This document shows, piece after piece, positions 49,741-60,782 of a stretch of 64,000 nt of DNA. Source of the stretch: Edolisoma coerulescens. Its lineage: Eukaryota > Chordata > Aves > Passeriformes > Campephagidae. The stretch's first letter is position 1. Every line of letters starts with the position of its first letter. Under the pieces are notes generated by a model. It searched no databases, had not been told where the DNA came from, and saw only the letters and a list, made by a program, of their open reading frames with translations. The position numbers and the translations under genes are program-made. Where the stretch lies: the NCBI GenBank assembly GCA_013397115.1, contig VWZW01004026.1, positions 62,652 through 126,651 on the forward strand, given 5' to 3'.

Positions 49741-49769
49741 CAGTGAAATCTATGTCGATTATGAATGTT

Positions 49770-49965
49770 ATTATACCAGTTCCGGGAGAGCACAGGTAGC
49801 CCTGCTGTGACAGATGCTTCTGAACCACAGAACTCTCTTTGAGACTATGCCTGTACTTTTGAATAAAGTGGAAGCAAGATCTGTTATTTGCCCCTGGGCC
49901 ACATGGTGTAATCTGGGCCTTTCAAAATAAAAATACTTGACGCTTGTTTCTGGATCTTTCTTAAG
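49770..49965 (+). mobile_element. Possible old LTR remnant
   Basis: A moderately GC-rich block around 'gttccgggagagcacaggtagc' (about 49780-49801), then an ATAAAGTGG-type poly(A) signal (TTGAATAAAGTGG at 49859-49871) followed by about 90 bp of U5-like sequence, resembles the R-U5 part of an ERV LTR read on the plus strand. I could not find clean TG/CA ends or a target duplication. A 3' end of an unrelated transcript would look the same. Confidence 0.22.
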
Positions 49966-50029
49966 GTATTTGGAATTAATTAGTCCCATAATAATACCTT
50001 ACAATCTCCCTTTCTCTCATGCATATGTA

Positions 50030-50045
50030 TACACACACACACACC
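50030..50045. repeat. (AC)n microsatellite
   Basis: Seven to eight AC units follow GCATATGTAT. Confidence 0.85.
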
Positions 50046-50555
50046 CCATCATGGAGTTTCATTCCCCTCTGTGCTAGGAGCAGCCTGTGGTCTGTGCTAT
50101 TCCGGTGATCACGTGCTGGTTTGGTGCAAGATCATGCCAGGGAGAATGCTAGTGATGGAGCTTGCCTGGTTTATTAAGCACTGTAGGCACAGACTCACTG
50201 ATAACTCTGCAAAGTCAGAAGATATTGCAGTCCAGACTTCAGCCAGAGTTCGTGGCATTAAGATTTTGGTATTCCTTTCTGTGGAGAGCTAAACAGTTCT
50301 TTGTTCCCCAGCTCCTGGGGCTGTCACTGTGAATTAAAGAGCTGGAACAATTAGGACACTGGCTAAGCACTGTTTCCAAATCAGACTTGTCAGGAAGAGG
50401 GCTCCTGTGTATTCAGAGGTAAATAGGTGGCTGCTCTGAAGGTGACCAGTCGAGGTGTTTCTCTGACACCGAGGAACTTGGTGCTTTCAAGATCTGCTCA
50501 GTCTGCACCAAGTCCTGGCCAGCAGTTGATCTCAAAGTATATTAAATTAAACATT
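50046..50555. other. Non-coding sequence of near-average composition
   Basis: The 50071-50292 plus-strand frame (73 codons) was examined: no recognisable domain and no flanking signals. Nothing else is supported. Confidence 0.5.
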
Positions 50556-50715
50556 TCAGGCCCTCTGAATCAGCAAATTCAGCTTTAATTGTATTTTGTT
50601 TAATTAAATCCTATAAACAAATTAATTATTTCTGCAATATATTACCATTTGCAGTACATTTTAGATATTAATTGCTGTAACTACAGTACTGAGACAACTG
50701 TAATCGTTCACAAAC
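50556..50715. promoter_or_regulatory. Cluster of homeodomain-type TAATT sites (candidate enhancer)
   Basis: Within about 100 bp the sequence holds TTTAATTG, TTTAATTAAA, TTAATTATT, ATATTACC and TTAATTGC, plus TTTGCAGTAC, flanked by non-repetitive DNA. Paired and closely spaced TAAT cores are the usual substrate of homeodomain factors. Function is inferred from motif content only. Confidence 0.22.
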
Positions 50716-50763
50716 CTATGATGGTTTAATAGAGATCTTTATTTTTAGGGGATTTTTCTACTC

Positions 50764-50845
50764 TAGTTTGTGGTTGTTTGTGGGGGTTTTGTTTGGCTTT
50801 GTTTATTTTATTTTATTTATTTGATTTTGATTGTGGTTCAGGTTT
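50764..50845. repeat. G/T-rich tract grading into (TTTTA)n
   Basis: GTTTGTGG-type words and a five-G run are followed by TTTATTTTATTTTATTTATTTG. It resembles the G/T tract at 29283-29372. Confidence 0.6.
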
Positions 50846-51492
50846 TTCATAATTTTTTATTTTCTTCTTTTTGGAGGAGGGCCATGTATGTTTTTTATTA
50901 ACAAAGTGCTCCTGTTTAGATATTTCCATGTCATGCAGAGATTGGACAAGTGGAAGGACAGCAGTGGCTGCTTTTTCAAACTTGTCAGTGTGTATTTTTA
51001 CACTTAGTATTAGTCCAGTTGAAATGAACTATTTCACTGGGACAAGGCATATATATATGGCTGTCTGTAGGATAATGACTATTAAACAGTTTTGCCACCC
51101 TTTTTGGAAGGTGGCAGAGCGTTTCCTCTCACAGACCATTTTGGGCAATTTGGAAGTTTGATTTTTTGGGATTTTTTTTATATTCAAGCATTCTAAGATA
51201 TTTAGATGAAAGATAGTAGAGATGGTCAAAGCACCCATGCCCACAACTTCCAAAGCAGCCTTTTGCCACTTTCTTGGCCTTCTAATGGCTGGCAGGGAGC
51301 CAGGGGCTGTGTAATGAGCTGTGTGAAGGGCAGGTAGCTCCTGGAATGACAGAAGAGAATTGTGACAGAATAAAGGCAAAGATGAAACTCCTGTGACCTC
51401 TTCTCATGAAGAAAAAGGCTGTGACACATTCTCATTGTAGTCTATATTGAAGAGATTGGATCTTGACCTTAATTTTAGTTTTCTTCAGTTTG
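50846..51492. other. Non-coding sequence
   Basis: Overlapping short frames on both strands (50871-51161 plus, 51379-51029 minus) show no domain. No repeat family is recognised. Confidence 0.5.
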
Positions 51493-51508
51493 AAAAAAAA
51501 AAAAAAAA
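51493..51508. repeat. Poly-A tract
   Basis: Sixteen consecutive A; no retroposed body recognised upstream. Confidence 0.85.
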
Positions 51509-51929
51509 GAATTTTGCATATGTTTAAATAAGAGAACACTGTTATTTCCAGGGATTCAATAAATGGGAATATTCTTCACCAGCAGAAAAAAGGTTTTACT
51601 GAGGTTGGCTCTGCAGTAACCTCTTTGTTGTTTGAAGTCACAATTATTCTCTTTCAAAAGGATGTAAAACTTTCATATTCAGAGTTTCAACATAGCAAAA
51701 TGACTGATAAAGTAGATAATACTAAGTAAAGGTGCACCATAGGACAAATATAAAGTGCAAGAAGGATCAAAAATTAATGGTCTAAGGAGGTCTGTAGATA
51801 TTCTAAGGAAAAAAGTCATTAATCCCACTCCCTTTCCTTCTGTAAAACCGATTTTTTTACATAGTTGTGATCATCTGTGACAAAATGTGATCTTCTAGTG
51901 TTAATATGTTTAGGTGTTAACAGTTTTTT

Positions 51930-52899
51930 ATAATATTGTCACGGAGAATGTTTGGGTTCTGTTTTTATTCCATCTTGCCCCTGCCTTTCTTTCAATAACA
52001 GATATGTAAATACCTAATTTATTACCAATCAAATCAGAGTAGTATATTGAGAAATAAAGCCAAATCTTAAAAAATTCTCCTTCTTCTCCTGGGTCCCTTC
52101 TCTCCAGGCTGGCCTTCAGTCTCAATTTTCTCTACCTGCTCCCTCCACTGTGCTGCAGGGGGGTCGGGAATGGGGGCTCCTGTCACTTCATCACATGTTC
52201 CCTCTGCTGCACTTCCTCCTCAGGGGCAGGACTCCTCACACTCCTCCCCTGCTCCAGAGAGAGGGTCTCTCCCAGGAGACAGCCCTCCACCAACTTCTCC
52301 AACGTAAGTTCTTTCTGTGGGCCACAATTCTTCATTAACTGCTCCAGTGTGGGTCCTTCGTGGGGTCCCAAGTCCTGCCAGCAAACCTGCTCCAGCGTGG
52401 GCTTCTCTCTCCACAGTGCCACTCCAGCATGGGTTTGCAACAAAGTCACAGCCTTCTGGGCATTCACTTGCTCCAGAGGGGGTCTTTCACAGGCTGCAGG
52501 TGGATCTCTGCTCCTCTGTGGATCTCCATGGCCCTGCAGGGACACAGCTGCCTCAGCACGGTCTGCACCATGGGCTGCAGGGGAATCTACTCCAGCATTT
52601 GGAGCACCTCCTCCCCCTCTGTCTTCACTGGCCTTGGTGTCTGCAGGGCTATTTTTCTCATATTTTCTGCACTCCTGTGTCTGACTGCAGTTGCTGTCGC
52701 ACAGGGTTTTTTTCCCCCCCTTCTTAAATCTATTATCTCAGAGGCGCTACCACTGTCGCTGACGTGCTTGGACTTGGCCAGTGGCGAATCTGTCTTGGAG
52801 CCTTCTGACATTGGCTCTGTTCAACACGGGAGAAGCTTCTGTCAGCTTCTCAGAGAAGTCCTCCCCCTACCAAAAGCCTTGGCATGCGAATTCAATAGA
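51930..52899 (-). mobile_element. Avian ERV LTR with coding-like U3 repeats
   Basis: On the minus strand the element opens near 52899 with TCTATTGAATTCGCATGCCAAGG, passes 'gaagctgacagaagctt', 'agagccaatgtcagaaggctcc' and 'gatttaagaagggggg', then a long G/C-rich repeated block (52480-52240). Next come 'gatttggctttatttct' and 'tctgatttgattggtaataaatta' (about 52060-52017), where AATAAA sits at 52018-52023, and a U5 relic 'ccgtgacaatatta' near 51940. This order is that of a widespread bird LTR type I recognise but cannot name. Length is about 970 bp; the 3' (left) end is eroded, so no target duplication is found. Two separate minus-strand frames occur in the U3-like part (52811-52587 and 52545-52183). 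They are in different frames and are not a host gene. Confidence 0.75.
52252..52476 (-). repeat. About 45-bp repeat array reading as 15-residue units
   Basis: The word CTCCAG or CTCCAA recurs at 52252, 52297, 52342, 52390, 52422 and 52471, giving spacings of 45, 45, 48, 32 and 49 bp. On the minus strand, frame 52545-52183, most units read as P-x-LEQ-type repeats (PPLEQ, PTLEQ, PTLEQ, LTLEK, LSLEQ). The period of 45 bp is 15 codons; one unit has lost bases. The repetition with kept reading frame suggests that the ancestral array was translated or expanded in steps of whole codons. It lies in the U3 of the LTR. Confidence 0.75.
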
Positions 52900-55080
52900 G
52901 TGAGACTGAATGCTTCACAAATAGATGAAATAGGCTTCAGGTCTTGTATCACATACATTGCTTTTATATGTTAAGTATTTCTTGACACAGGCTTTGAATC
53001 CTAGCAGTATTGACTTCCAGTTATGGGCTGTACCAGAGGATCTGCTCTCTTTTCAGGTCAGGATAAATACTAAAATTAGTATTTAAATAGTTAATGCTTT
53101 AAAGAGTTGATGCTTTAAAAGAATAGGGATCTCTCCAAGTCTAAAAGAACACAACAGGAGTTTTGGGACCACCTTTTCTCTTCAAATTAGTCTTTTCCCT
53201 GTTGATCCAAGCAGGTTATATCCTGAGATGGAAGAAAATGTGAGAGCTGAATCCGGTTTTCTGCTGCTTTGGCAAACATTTTGAGCAAGCCTTATGTTTC
53301 TTTCTCTTTTTGTTCCATTTTAAAAAGAAGCTTTCACTGAAACTCAGAGGAGAAAAGGAAGAGGCATTTCATTCACCCAAAAACTTCTGTAGGATTCCTG
53401 TGTGAATTCACTTCCCCTATTACCCACCTACATTCATTTCCAAGACTGCTCCTCATATCTGGCTCTGGGTTGTGCAGGGGCAATAGATTCTTCTTTCCTT
53501 CCAGTTGGAGCTGAGTGATTTCATACAAAAGAGATTCTTTGAAATACACTGAAAAAGAGCAGCCATCTGTGTTCAGAGAAAAAAATTGAAGTTTTTTATT
53601 TTAGGAAGGGGTTTTATACTCTTTTGCACACTCACAGAATTCTTTTGCTTTAGCTTCAGCAAGTATACTCTAGGTGCAGATACAGCATAAGAATAACATC
53701 TTCTACAATCTATCCAATCAGGAAACTAAAATAGTAATAGTGAACACTTAACTCTCTTCATCCATGTTGTGAGATAACTCAAGTATCTAACTTGGTATTA
53801 TAACTTGAAGTTGTGCATGTGTATCACTGCACACAGAGCCCTTCTTAGATTATTCTGAAATTCATGAAGCTGGCAAACTAGCTGTGGCACACCTATAGTG
53901 TCTCATTCATTGTTTATGAAAACCTGTATCACAAATTGTTTGATATCCAAATAACATGCTGTTAGCATCAGTGAACTATCCCGAACCCTGTAAAAGCCAA
54001 CCAATTAATTAAGTTGAGGAGTCAGTTGGGTTTGAGAGCAGTATTCTTGGGCCCAACAACAAAAAGTCTTTCTCTGTATGTTTAGCTCCTCTGGGTCTTA
54101 TCTCATGGGTCGTGCCATGGGAGCTCATGTAGCAACCTCTATCAGCTCTCCTTCTAAGCACCATGCAGAACACAACTGAATATTTTAGGTGCATTCTTAG
54201 AATGTTGCTGCTACTCTGATCGTTGAATGATTTATCCAAAATCTAGAAAAGACCACTTAAGCTCAGTCACAGAATGGCAACCAAGATTCCCAAACATCTA
54301 GTGTACAACAAAATTCTGTACGCGTACATAACCAGAAACCTCTTATCATTAAAAATTAAAAAAATAAAAACCAAATCCCTTTCTGAGGAGGTCAGATGCA
54401 TTGTGTTAAGGAATCTGTACTAAACACTGAGCTGTTTAATACCACATTGTGCTTAACAGTGGTCTCTTAGGGGTGGACTCCCAGCAGTTCCAAAGCATAC
54501 AGTGCTTCCCTTAACCTGCACGGAACCTCCCCTCCAGATGACTCTGGTTTAGAATTTGTTTATTTCTTGTCAGTCAAACGTCTTCTTGCTGGAACCATTA
54601 CAACTGGAAGCATGACCAGTTTTCCTCACTGGCATGGAAGCCTAAGTAGGTGTAAATTAAAGTTCAAATGGAGAAAATTGCAAGGTTTGTGTGGATTTCT
54701 GTACTTGGAGAAAACAGCTGGCAGCATTTCTAGAAAAATATCTCCAGTTTATTTTAAATTAATCCTCTAAACTTGCACTTAGCTTTCGTCGTATTTTTTT
54801 CACTTAAGTATTCATATGTTTGCATTTCGAAAGAAACTGAAGCATTTCAACATTTGAAGGAGTCATAGTATAAAAAATCTGCTGTTAATTTGTCAGATGA
54901 AAATAATAAACTAAATGCTTTCCACTAACAAATTCAGCAAATCACTTCTCAAAACCCATTTAGCTAATGTCTATTGAAAAAGCAGTGTAGTTCAGTCATA
55001 TAATTGATTATAAAGGTAATTAGTTTATTGCCAGATACTGCGTGTCCAACTCTTGTTTTCCATTCATGTTTATATTTCAA
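52900..55080. other. Non-coding unique sequence
   Basis: No gene or repeat family is recognised. The minus frame at 54239-54009 and the plus frame at 54567-54770 have no domain. Confidence 0.6.
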
Positions 55081-55090
55081 CAAGGATGCT

Positions 55091-55119
55091 AAATATTTAT
55101 AAATACAAGCTGTCTCTGT
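55091..55119. repeat. 29-bp direct repeat, copy 1
   Basis: AAATATTTATAAATACAAGC plus TGTCTCTGT recurs at 55192-55220 with two mismatches (positions 9 and 12). Copies are offset by 101 bp, so one unit-length duplication followed by decay of the remainder would explain them. Confidence 0.8.
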
Positions 55120-55191
55120 TAAACAACTATCAATAAACAACTTTCAAGTGATTCTTTTGTTCATTCTGTCACTTATCATACTCAAGAAGTA

Positions 55192-55220
55192 AAATATTTT
55201 TAGATACAAGCTGTCTCTGT
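55192..55220. repeat. 29-bp direct repeat, copy 2
   Basis: It matches copy 1 at 27 of 29 positions, including an uninterrupted 17-base run ATACAAGCTGTCTCTGT. Confidence 0.8.
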
Positions 55221-56332
55221 CAGAAATTACTTTCATCTGATGCTCTTACTCTTGCATTCATCAGGGAATCAGAGAAGTGGAGAATGCTCAGAAGAGGCTT
55301 AAATAATAAAGAGCTGTGTATTGCAGCAAGGAGACTTATTTTTTTTTTGCCTCAAGCCTTCACGCTGTTATCTGATCAGGAAATTCCTTTTAAATTTCTT
55401 GATTTACATTTCCACAATGGAGATTTGAACCTATCATGCCACATTACCACACAAACTCTCCACTTAGTGAATAAAGCTACTTTTTGTCTTTAAGCTATTT
55501 ATTATTCCTGGAGAGGGATTCCTGCAAAGGAATGTTAGTGACCAGTGCTACACCCTGCTCTGCTCCTAGAGCCTGCAACTCTTTTAATTTTTCCAGAATA
55601 GACATCAAATGGATTAATACTGATCCACTCATGATCCGGAGTTGGGGCATATTCCAGCTGCAGTGGGATTTGTAATAAGATCTTGTCCTTCCTTTCTCTT
55701 CTGTGTAGCTCTGACACTGGCCTACACTCTAACAGAATGAAAACTTAATTATGATTATCTGATTCTCTCTAATGATGAAAATGAAGACTAATCATGAAGG
55801 ACAACACATTACAACTTTAATAAGATTACCAATGTAATTCTGACTGGAATCTCTCTGCAGCACAGTTTGACACATAAATGAACCAGAATAAAAAGATTCT
55901 CAATCACAATTTCTATTACATAGGGTACCTACTCTGGGTTTTGTGCACGTTTCATACCCAATTTAATTTCTATCAGTAGCAGCGTAGGGATGAAGCAAGA
56001 AGAGTTCTGACACTATAGCAGAGGCTTATAAGCATGTGAAAGAGTATTGCAATGAAATGTATTTCTAAATAGTGACAAGTTAGGAGCAGAAAAAACACTT
56101 ACAAAAGAGCATCACAGGTGAAATCAAGACTGGCTGAGACAAGTAAGTTGAGGTATCACTAATTTATTACATACTTACATGTGTTTATTTCCTGCTGCTA
56201 TCTGTGCTGTTATCACATACAAAGTGATACAATAAGAAAAATAAATACTGCTGATCTTTATATGCCCCCAGCTTTTCTTAAAAGGCATTGAGCAAGTCAG
56301 AATCAGAATAGAAGTCTTTTGGCAAAGTTAGT
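55221..56332. other. Non-coding unique sequence
   Basis: Nothing recognisable apart from a T-run at 55339-55348. Short overlapping frames at 55284-55717 show no domain. Confidence 0.55.
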
Positions 56333-56492
56333 AATCACAGAACTATAGGATGGATGAGTCTGGAGAGGACCTCTCCTGGTCCAGCCTCCTTACTCAAACA
56401 GGGTCACCTGGAGTCTGCTATCCAGAATCATGTCCACGTGGCTTTTGAATGTTTCAAAGAATGGAGACTTCACAACCTCTCTTTGTCACCTC
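56333..56492 (-). mobile_element. CR1 LINE 3'-UTR relic, antisense
   Basis: Starting 'aatcacagaactataggatgg', then 'ggacctctcctggtccagcctcc', 'caaacagggtcacctggag' and 'gtggcttttgaatgtttcaaagaatggagacttcacaacctc', the plus strand is the complement of the CR1 3' untranslated region. About 160 bp remain and the copy is diverged. The overlapping plus-strand frame 56354-56548 is not a gene. Confidence 0.88.
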
Positions 56493-58232
56493 CTAGATGC
56501 ATAGACCCAGCTCTCATCCTAGAAGCAAGATCCTTGAGAGTATGTTAAAGTACACAGCTGGCTAGGACTGATTCTCAGAGTTGTTCTCAAGGAATATGAA
56601 ATAAAATCTCTGTGAGTGGGGGAAAAAAAAGGAGGAGAAGGGGTAGACACTGGCATAAAAATAAATAAATAAGTATCTCTATAAAAATAAACTATTCATT
56701 GGCTGTAATGGTTAGTTATCTGGCTGGGCCAACCCATGTCCCAGTGTATTCCCTACTACACATACATATTTATACATATATATAACTATTTCAGTATATT
56801 ACAGGAGGTTTGTTAAAGGAATTAACCTGGCTATTTCTACACAGCATACCACAGGCCTTTGTGAACACATTCTAACCACATGCAGAGCTGAAAAGAGAGC
56901 CATGACTGTAATGGTATCCAGAGAGTCTTGGGCACAAACTCTGTGAAGATAAACCACACTCAGAAGCAGGGGCATCACGTCGTATCAGTAGCTGCAATAC
57001 CTGGAGCTGTGCACAACTTTCTTTATGTGAATAGATCTATAAAATTTAGCATAGAGTTGACTTTATAATGCATATATTTCCAAAACTGTAGTTACTTTTT
57101 GATGTTAGTGCCATAAAAAATAAAGTCCACAGTCAGTTTTCAGATTATGCTGGATTTCACATTGTATAAGGAGTCATGAGGAGCCCCTATGCTTATAAAA
57201 CATAGTAAATGGAACTATCCTAAAAGGAAGTGAAAAAAATGTGTGAAACATTTCAATTATACTGTTTGGAGTTTTTTAGTATTCATCTTTCTCTTTTCAG
57301 GTTCCAGGCTCTCACAGGATTTTATTACACTTCTTTCCAGACAGCAAATTGGAAACACATATTCATATAATATATATATGCATGAGCACGTGTAATTCTT
57401 ATGTTGCTTGAAAGCTGCTCTTGTCCAGGAGAGACCTCTGCAGAGTAGCGAACATGTAAACATCTCAGTTATCTGGCAGAGAGTTTCCCATATTCAGCAA
57501 AACAAAATGGTGGAGAGTGCTTTATAAGCCCCTCAATTTAATGCTGACTTACCAAAGCTGTGCTTTTGTGGAGCCTTTTGGCTCTCATTGGATACATCTA
57601 ATATAAGAGAGTCCTCATTTCGTGTTTCTTCTGCTTATTAAGTTCAAAACCACATAATCTGCCTTTTAAGAGTTACTTTAACTAAGACACCATCTATTTA
57701 TATGATGCATGTAAGGAGTTATCACATTACAAATGCAGTTCTGTAAGTGTTGCTCTGACATTTGCCCTATGCTGCTTATGCAATTTGTGCCTGCTAACAT
57801 TATATATTTATGTAGTAAAGGGATTGGTGGTCTGTTTACATTGTAAATGTTCACACCATATCAAGTGCTTCTGGAACATAAGGGCCTACGGAATGACCTA
57901 AGATGTAGATGTTGCTAAACTTAAAGATCCACATTTTTCATTTAAAATTTTTTTACATTTTGGAGTTTGCAGCTAGGATCTGAGATCTCAGTGATTCAAG
58001 TGCTCACAGGCTTCTAATTTCTTCATTACAAGACAACAGTTAAAAGAAAACTTGGAAAATCACATCTTGGATTTAGGAAGATAGGAGTTTTGTCTGTCCC
58101 TTTTAATCTGGTATCTTAAATATTAGTGTTTCAGAGTTGGATGACAGCTGTTCAGTGTAGCTCCTCAGAGTTTAAAGGTAACTATCTAGTTTTATTTGAC
58201 CTACAGAGGATGGAGATGCTCTAAGGAGTGAG
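56493..58232. other. Non-coding unique sequence
   Basis: Contains an (AATA)n microsatellite at 56657-56672 and TA-rich patches (56766-56790, 57366-57378). No gene is recognised. Confidence 0.6.
56657..56672. repeat. (AAAT)n microsatellite
   Basis: About four AAAT units, with a similar AAAATAAA word repeated just downstream. Confidence 0.7.
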
Positions 58233-58510
58233 CAGTGGACATTGCCTACCTGGATTTCTCCAAGGATTTCAGTACATTTCTCCAAGGGTCTCAGGATTAC
58301 CACAGATTCATGCTAGAGAAACTGACGTGTGACAGTCTAGGCAAGTGGTCTATGCATCGGCTGGAGAATCTGGATCCACGTAGCTGGGGAGCAGACCAGT
58401 GGAAAGGGTCCTGGTGGTCCAAGTGAACAAGTTCCATGTGAGTGAACAGGGTGTTGCTGCAGCAAAAAAAGCCAACAGGGTACTGCATTTTATTTGCTGT
58501 TGTGGCAAGT
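58233..58510 (+). mobile_element. CR1 LINE ORF2 relic with a large internal deletion
   Basis: The frame opening at 58235 reads 'DIAYLDFSKDFST', the conserved reverse-transcriptase motif A region of CR1 (usually LDFSKAFDT; here the second aspartate is replaced). By 58390-58480 the sequence has skipped to the region after the catalytic core: in a shifted frame it reads 'VERVLVVQVNKFHVSEQ' and 'AAAKKANRVL', matching the CR1 stretch also seen at 21.2 kb. Hundreds of base pairs between the two are missing. It is a dead, diverged copy. Confidence 0.8.
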
Positions 58511-60112
58511 GTAATGGGTACCTTAGAATGGCATTTAGGTGCTTTACTCACATTTTGGTAATAGTTAAACTGTCGTTCCCATCATGACTCAAGCACAGAA
58601 GAGAAGAGGTACTGCAATCGAATCAAATGTTTTTCTCATCTGCTATTACCATCAAAAGCAGATGCATAGAAAAGACTATAATAACAGGGAAACAAAATAG
58701 TACCTCTTTGAATAATCTGTGAGTCTTCAAGCATTTGTGGTTAAATAAATCCCTGCACTTCCCTCCAATTTCTCGCATACCTCAAGGATTTTGAGGGAGG
58801 GAGGATGTACATCACATCTTGTTCATCTGTTTTACCATTAAATCTCTAAGGCCTTGGAGGAAAATTATCTGCTTCTGGTCTCTCATTACTGTCTTTTTTT
58901 TCCTGAAACTTCTCCTAGGGGAGCTCAAGTTGAAGCACATCTTCTGAAATCCTTTCCCAATTTAAAAAAAAAATAAAAAAGAAAAGGAAAAAAAGGGTGG
59001 GTGGGGTGTACTGGTGGGAAAATCTGTACATGTTCTTCAACAGTGAACACAGCCATAAAGTGTCTGTTCAGCTTTCTTCTGTGACTTTATTTTTCCTGAA
59101 GGCTCCTTTTATAGCTTGATAATCTGTGGGATTTGAAGTCTCTCAGAGTTCTTGCTCCTGATGTGTTTGAAGAAAGATTTATTAATTTTTATGAATTTTG
59201 CTTGTTCTACCTCAAGCTCTTCTTTCACCCAGCTTTATGGAGTTTTTTAACTTTCCAGATACCACTTTTCTTCTATTTTCTTCATTTCAACATGATCCCA
59301 GTTTTTGAAGACTGCTTTCAAATAACTCCCCTTGCCCCTGCCTTTTAACCAGGCTTGCTTCTTTTTTCAGGACTTTTATGAGCAGTATGGATTTGTTCTG
59401 TGCTTCTAATACAGCTTCCCTAAGACGTCTCCAAGATGATGTAAGGTTTTAAAGTTTTAATTCCCTTAACTGCCCTTTTAAACCTTTTTTTTTTTTTAAA
59501 AAAAACAGCCTTTCAGATTCTTAAGATCATATGACATTAACTTGTGGAGATACAGAAGCACAACTTGGTTTTCATTTTAAGAATTCATGTGAGAACTTTA
59601 AGTGAGAATTTATTTTCTTTTCCTTGATATTGTTAAGGGTCAATGTTACACTGTTATTATTAAATTATAGTGATGCTAGGGAAGGAGGGTGCTCCCAGTT
59701 TCTGCTAGTGCAGTTTCTTCCCTGGGCAGCACACTAGGACCAGTTATGGTACATTTATGACTCAGCCCTGTCTGGCAGTGTACCTGCAGCTGTTCTTGGT
59801 GTACAGAAGATGATGACTGTTGGTGTCTCAACGAGCTGTCTATCTGCTTGGCTTTCAAAACATAACGTGTGCTTTTTAATGCTTTTCTTCAAAATTGTAT
59901 TGTGGATGGGAGATGGTATTTTTCAAAAGTTCTGAAGACCTTTAGGGAAATGTTAAGAAGGAATCCTAACACTAAGAAGGTTTCCAAATGAGGCAAGTTT
60001 TATTTCCGAAGTTCATTTTCCACAAAGTAGCAGTGAAATTCATTAAATTCCTTATTTCAAATTTGTCCTTGGCTCAAATAACTGTTTCCTAACATTTCTT
60101 TCTGAATCACTC
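58511..60112. other. Non-coding unique sequence
   Basis: Contains an A-rich patch at 58961-58995 and a palindromic T13-A8 run at 59485-59505. No gene is supported; the frames at 59133-59348 and 59858-59676 lack domains. Confidence 0.55.
59485..59505. repeat. T13-A8 palindromic run
   Basis: Thirteen T are followed directly by eight A, so the centre is a self-complementary 16-mer. This could extrude as a hairpin and is a likely site of sequencing or replication slippage. Confidence 0.85.
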
Positions 60113-60277
60113 CTATGTGGCAAAATAGTCGGAGTTTTTTTCATAAGTTTCTTCAATAATAACATCAGTGGTGTTTTCTTTGGTAGCAATTGGTGAAGGA
60201 AGTAGGATTTTCTCCTTACATAATTTTTTTGGTTTTAGTCCCTGTGTTTTGAAGACTTTTTTTTCAGTTTCTGTTTC
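60113..60277 (-). other. Weak candidate terminal exon
   Basis: On the minus strand a 3' splice-site-like sequence (TGCCTGTCTGTTCAG) ends at 60278. An open frame follows, 54 codons long, to a TAG at 60113-60115. It is rich in K, E and T (for example TQGLKPKKLCKEKILLPSP). An AATAAA lies on the same strand at 59999-60004, about 110 bp past the stop. The frame is in phase with the exon-like block at 61748-61587. No family is recognised, and chance frames this long are common in AT-rich DNA, so confidence is low. Confidence 0.15.
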
Positions 60278-60431
60278 CTGAACAGACAGGCATAACACTG
60301 GGGAAGCCCTAAGGCAGTGTCTTAAAATGATAATTCAAAATTACCAAAATAAATGTAAATATTTTCACATTAAAATAATTCCTCCTCTCTTCCACAATGG
60401 TTAAACATTTCAACATCCTTGACTCTAAACT

Positions 60432-60782
60432 GGAGGGACATGGATTTGATGGGTTGACATCTTGATGGATAAAGAACCAGCTGGTTTGTCACACAAAAAG
60501 AATTACGGTCAGCAGCTCAACATCCAAGTGGCGATCAGTGATGAGTGGTGCTCCTCAGGGGTCAGTATTGGGACCAGCATTGTTTAAAATCTTTGTTGGT
60601 GATGTAAACAGTGGGATTTAGTGCACTCTCAGCAAGTTTGACGATGACACTGTGATGTGTTGTGCAGTTGACACACTGGAGGAAAGGGATGCCAGCCAGA
60701 CGGACCTTGGCAAGTTTGAAAAGTGAGTCCATGCAAACTTCAAGAAGTTCAACAAGGCCAAGTGTAAGGTGCTGCACATGTA
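60432..60782 (+). mobile_element. CR1 LINE reverse-transcriptase relic
   Basis: The plus strand encodes, with two stops, the centre of CR1 ORF2: 'WIKNQLV', 'SGAPQGSVLGPALFKIFVGDV', 'CTLSKFDDDTVMCCAVDTLEERDA' and 'FNKAKCKVLHM'. The motif C aspartate pair is retained within FDDDT, but an in-frame TAG after 'VNSGI' and a TGA before 'VHANFKK' break it. Both ends are truncated. It is a different part of CR1 from the relic at 58.2 kb. Confidence 0.92.

Noticed and set aside
58233..60782. CR1 pieces at 58.2 and 60.4 kb as one split element
   Set aside because: The first already contains parts both before and after the region present in the second, so simple interruption of one copy cannot explain them.
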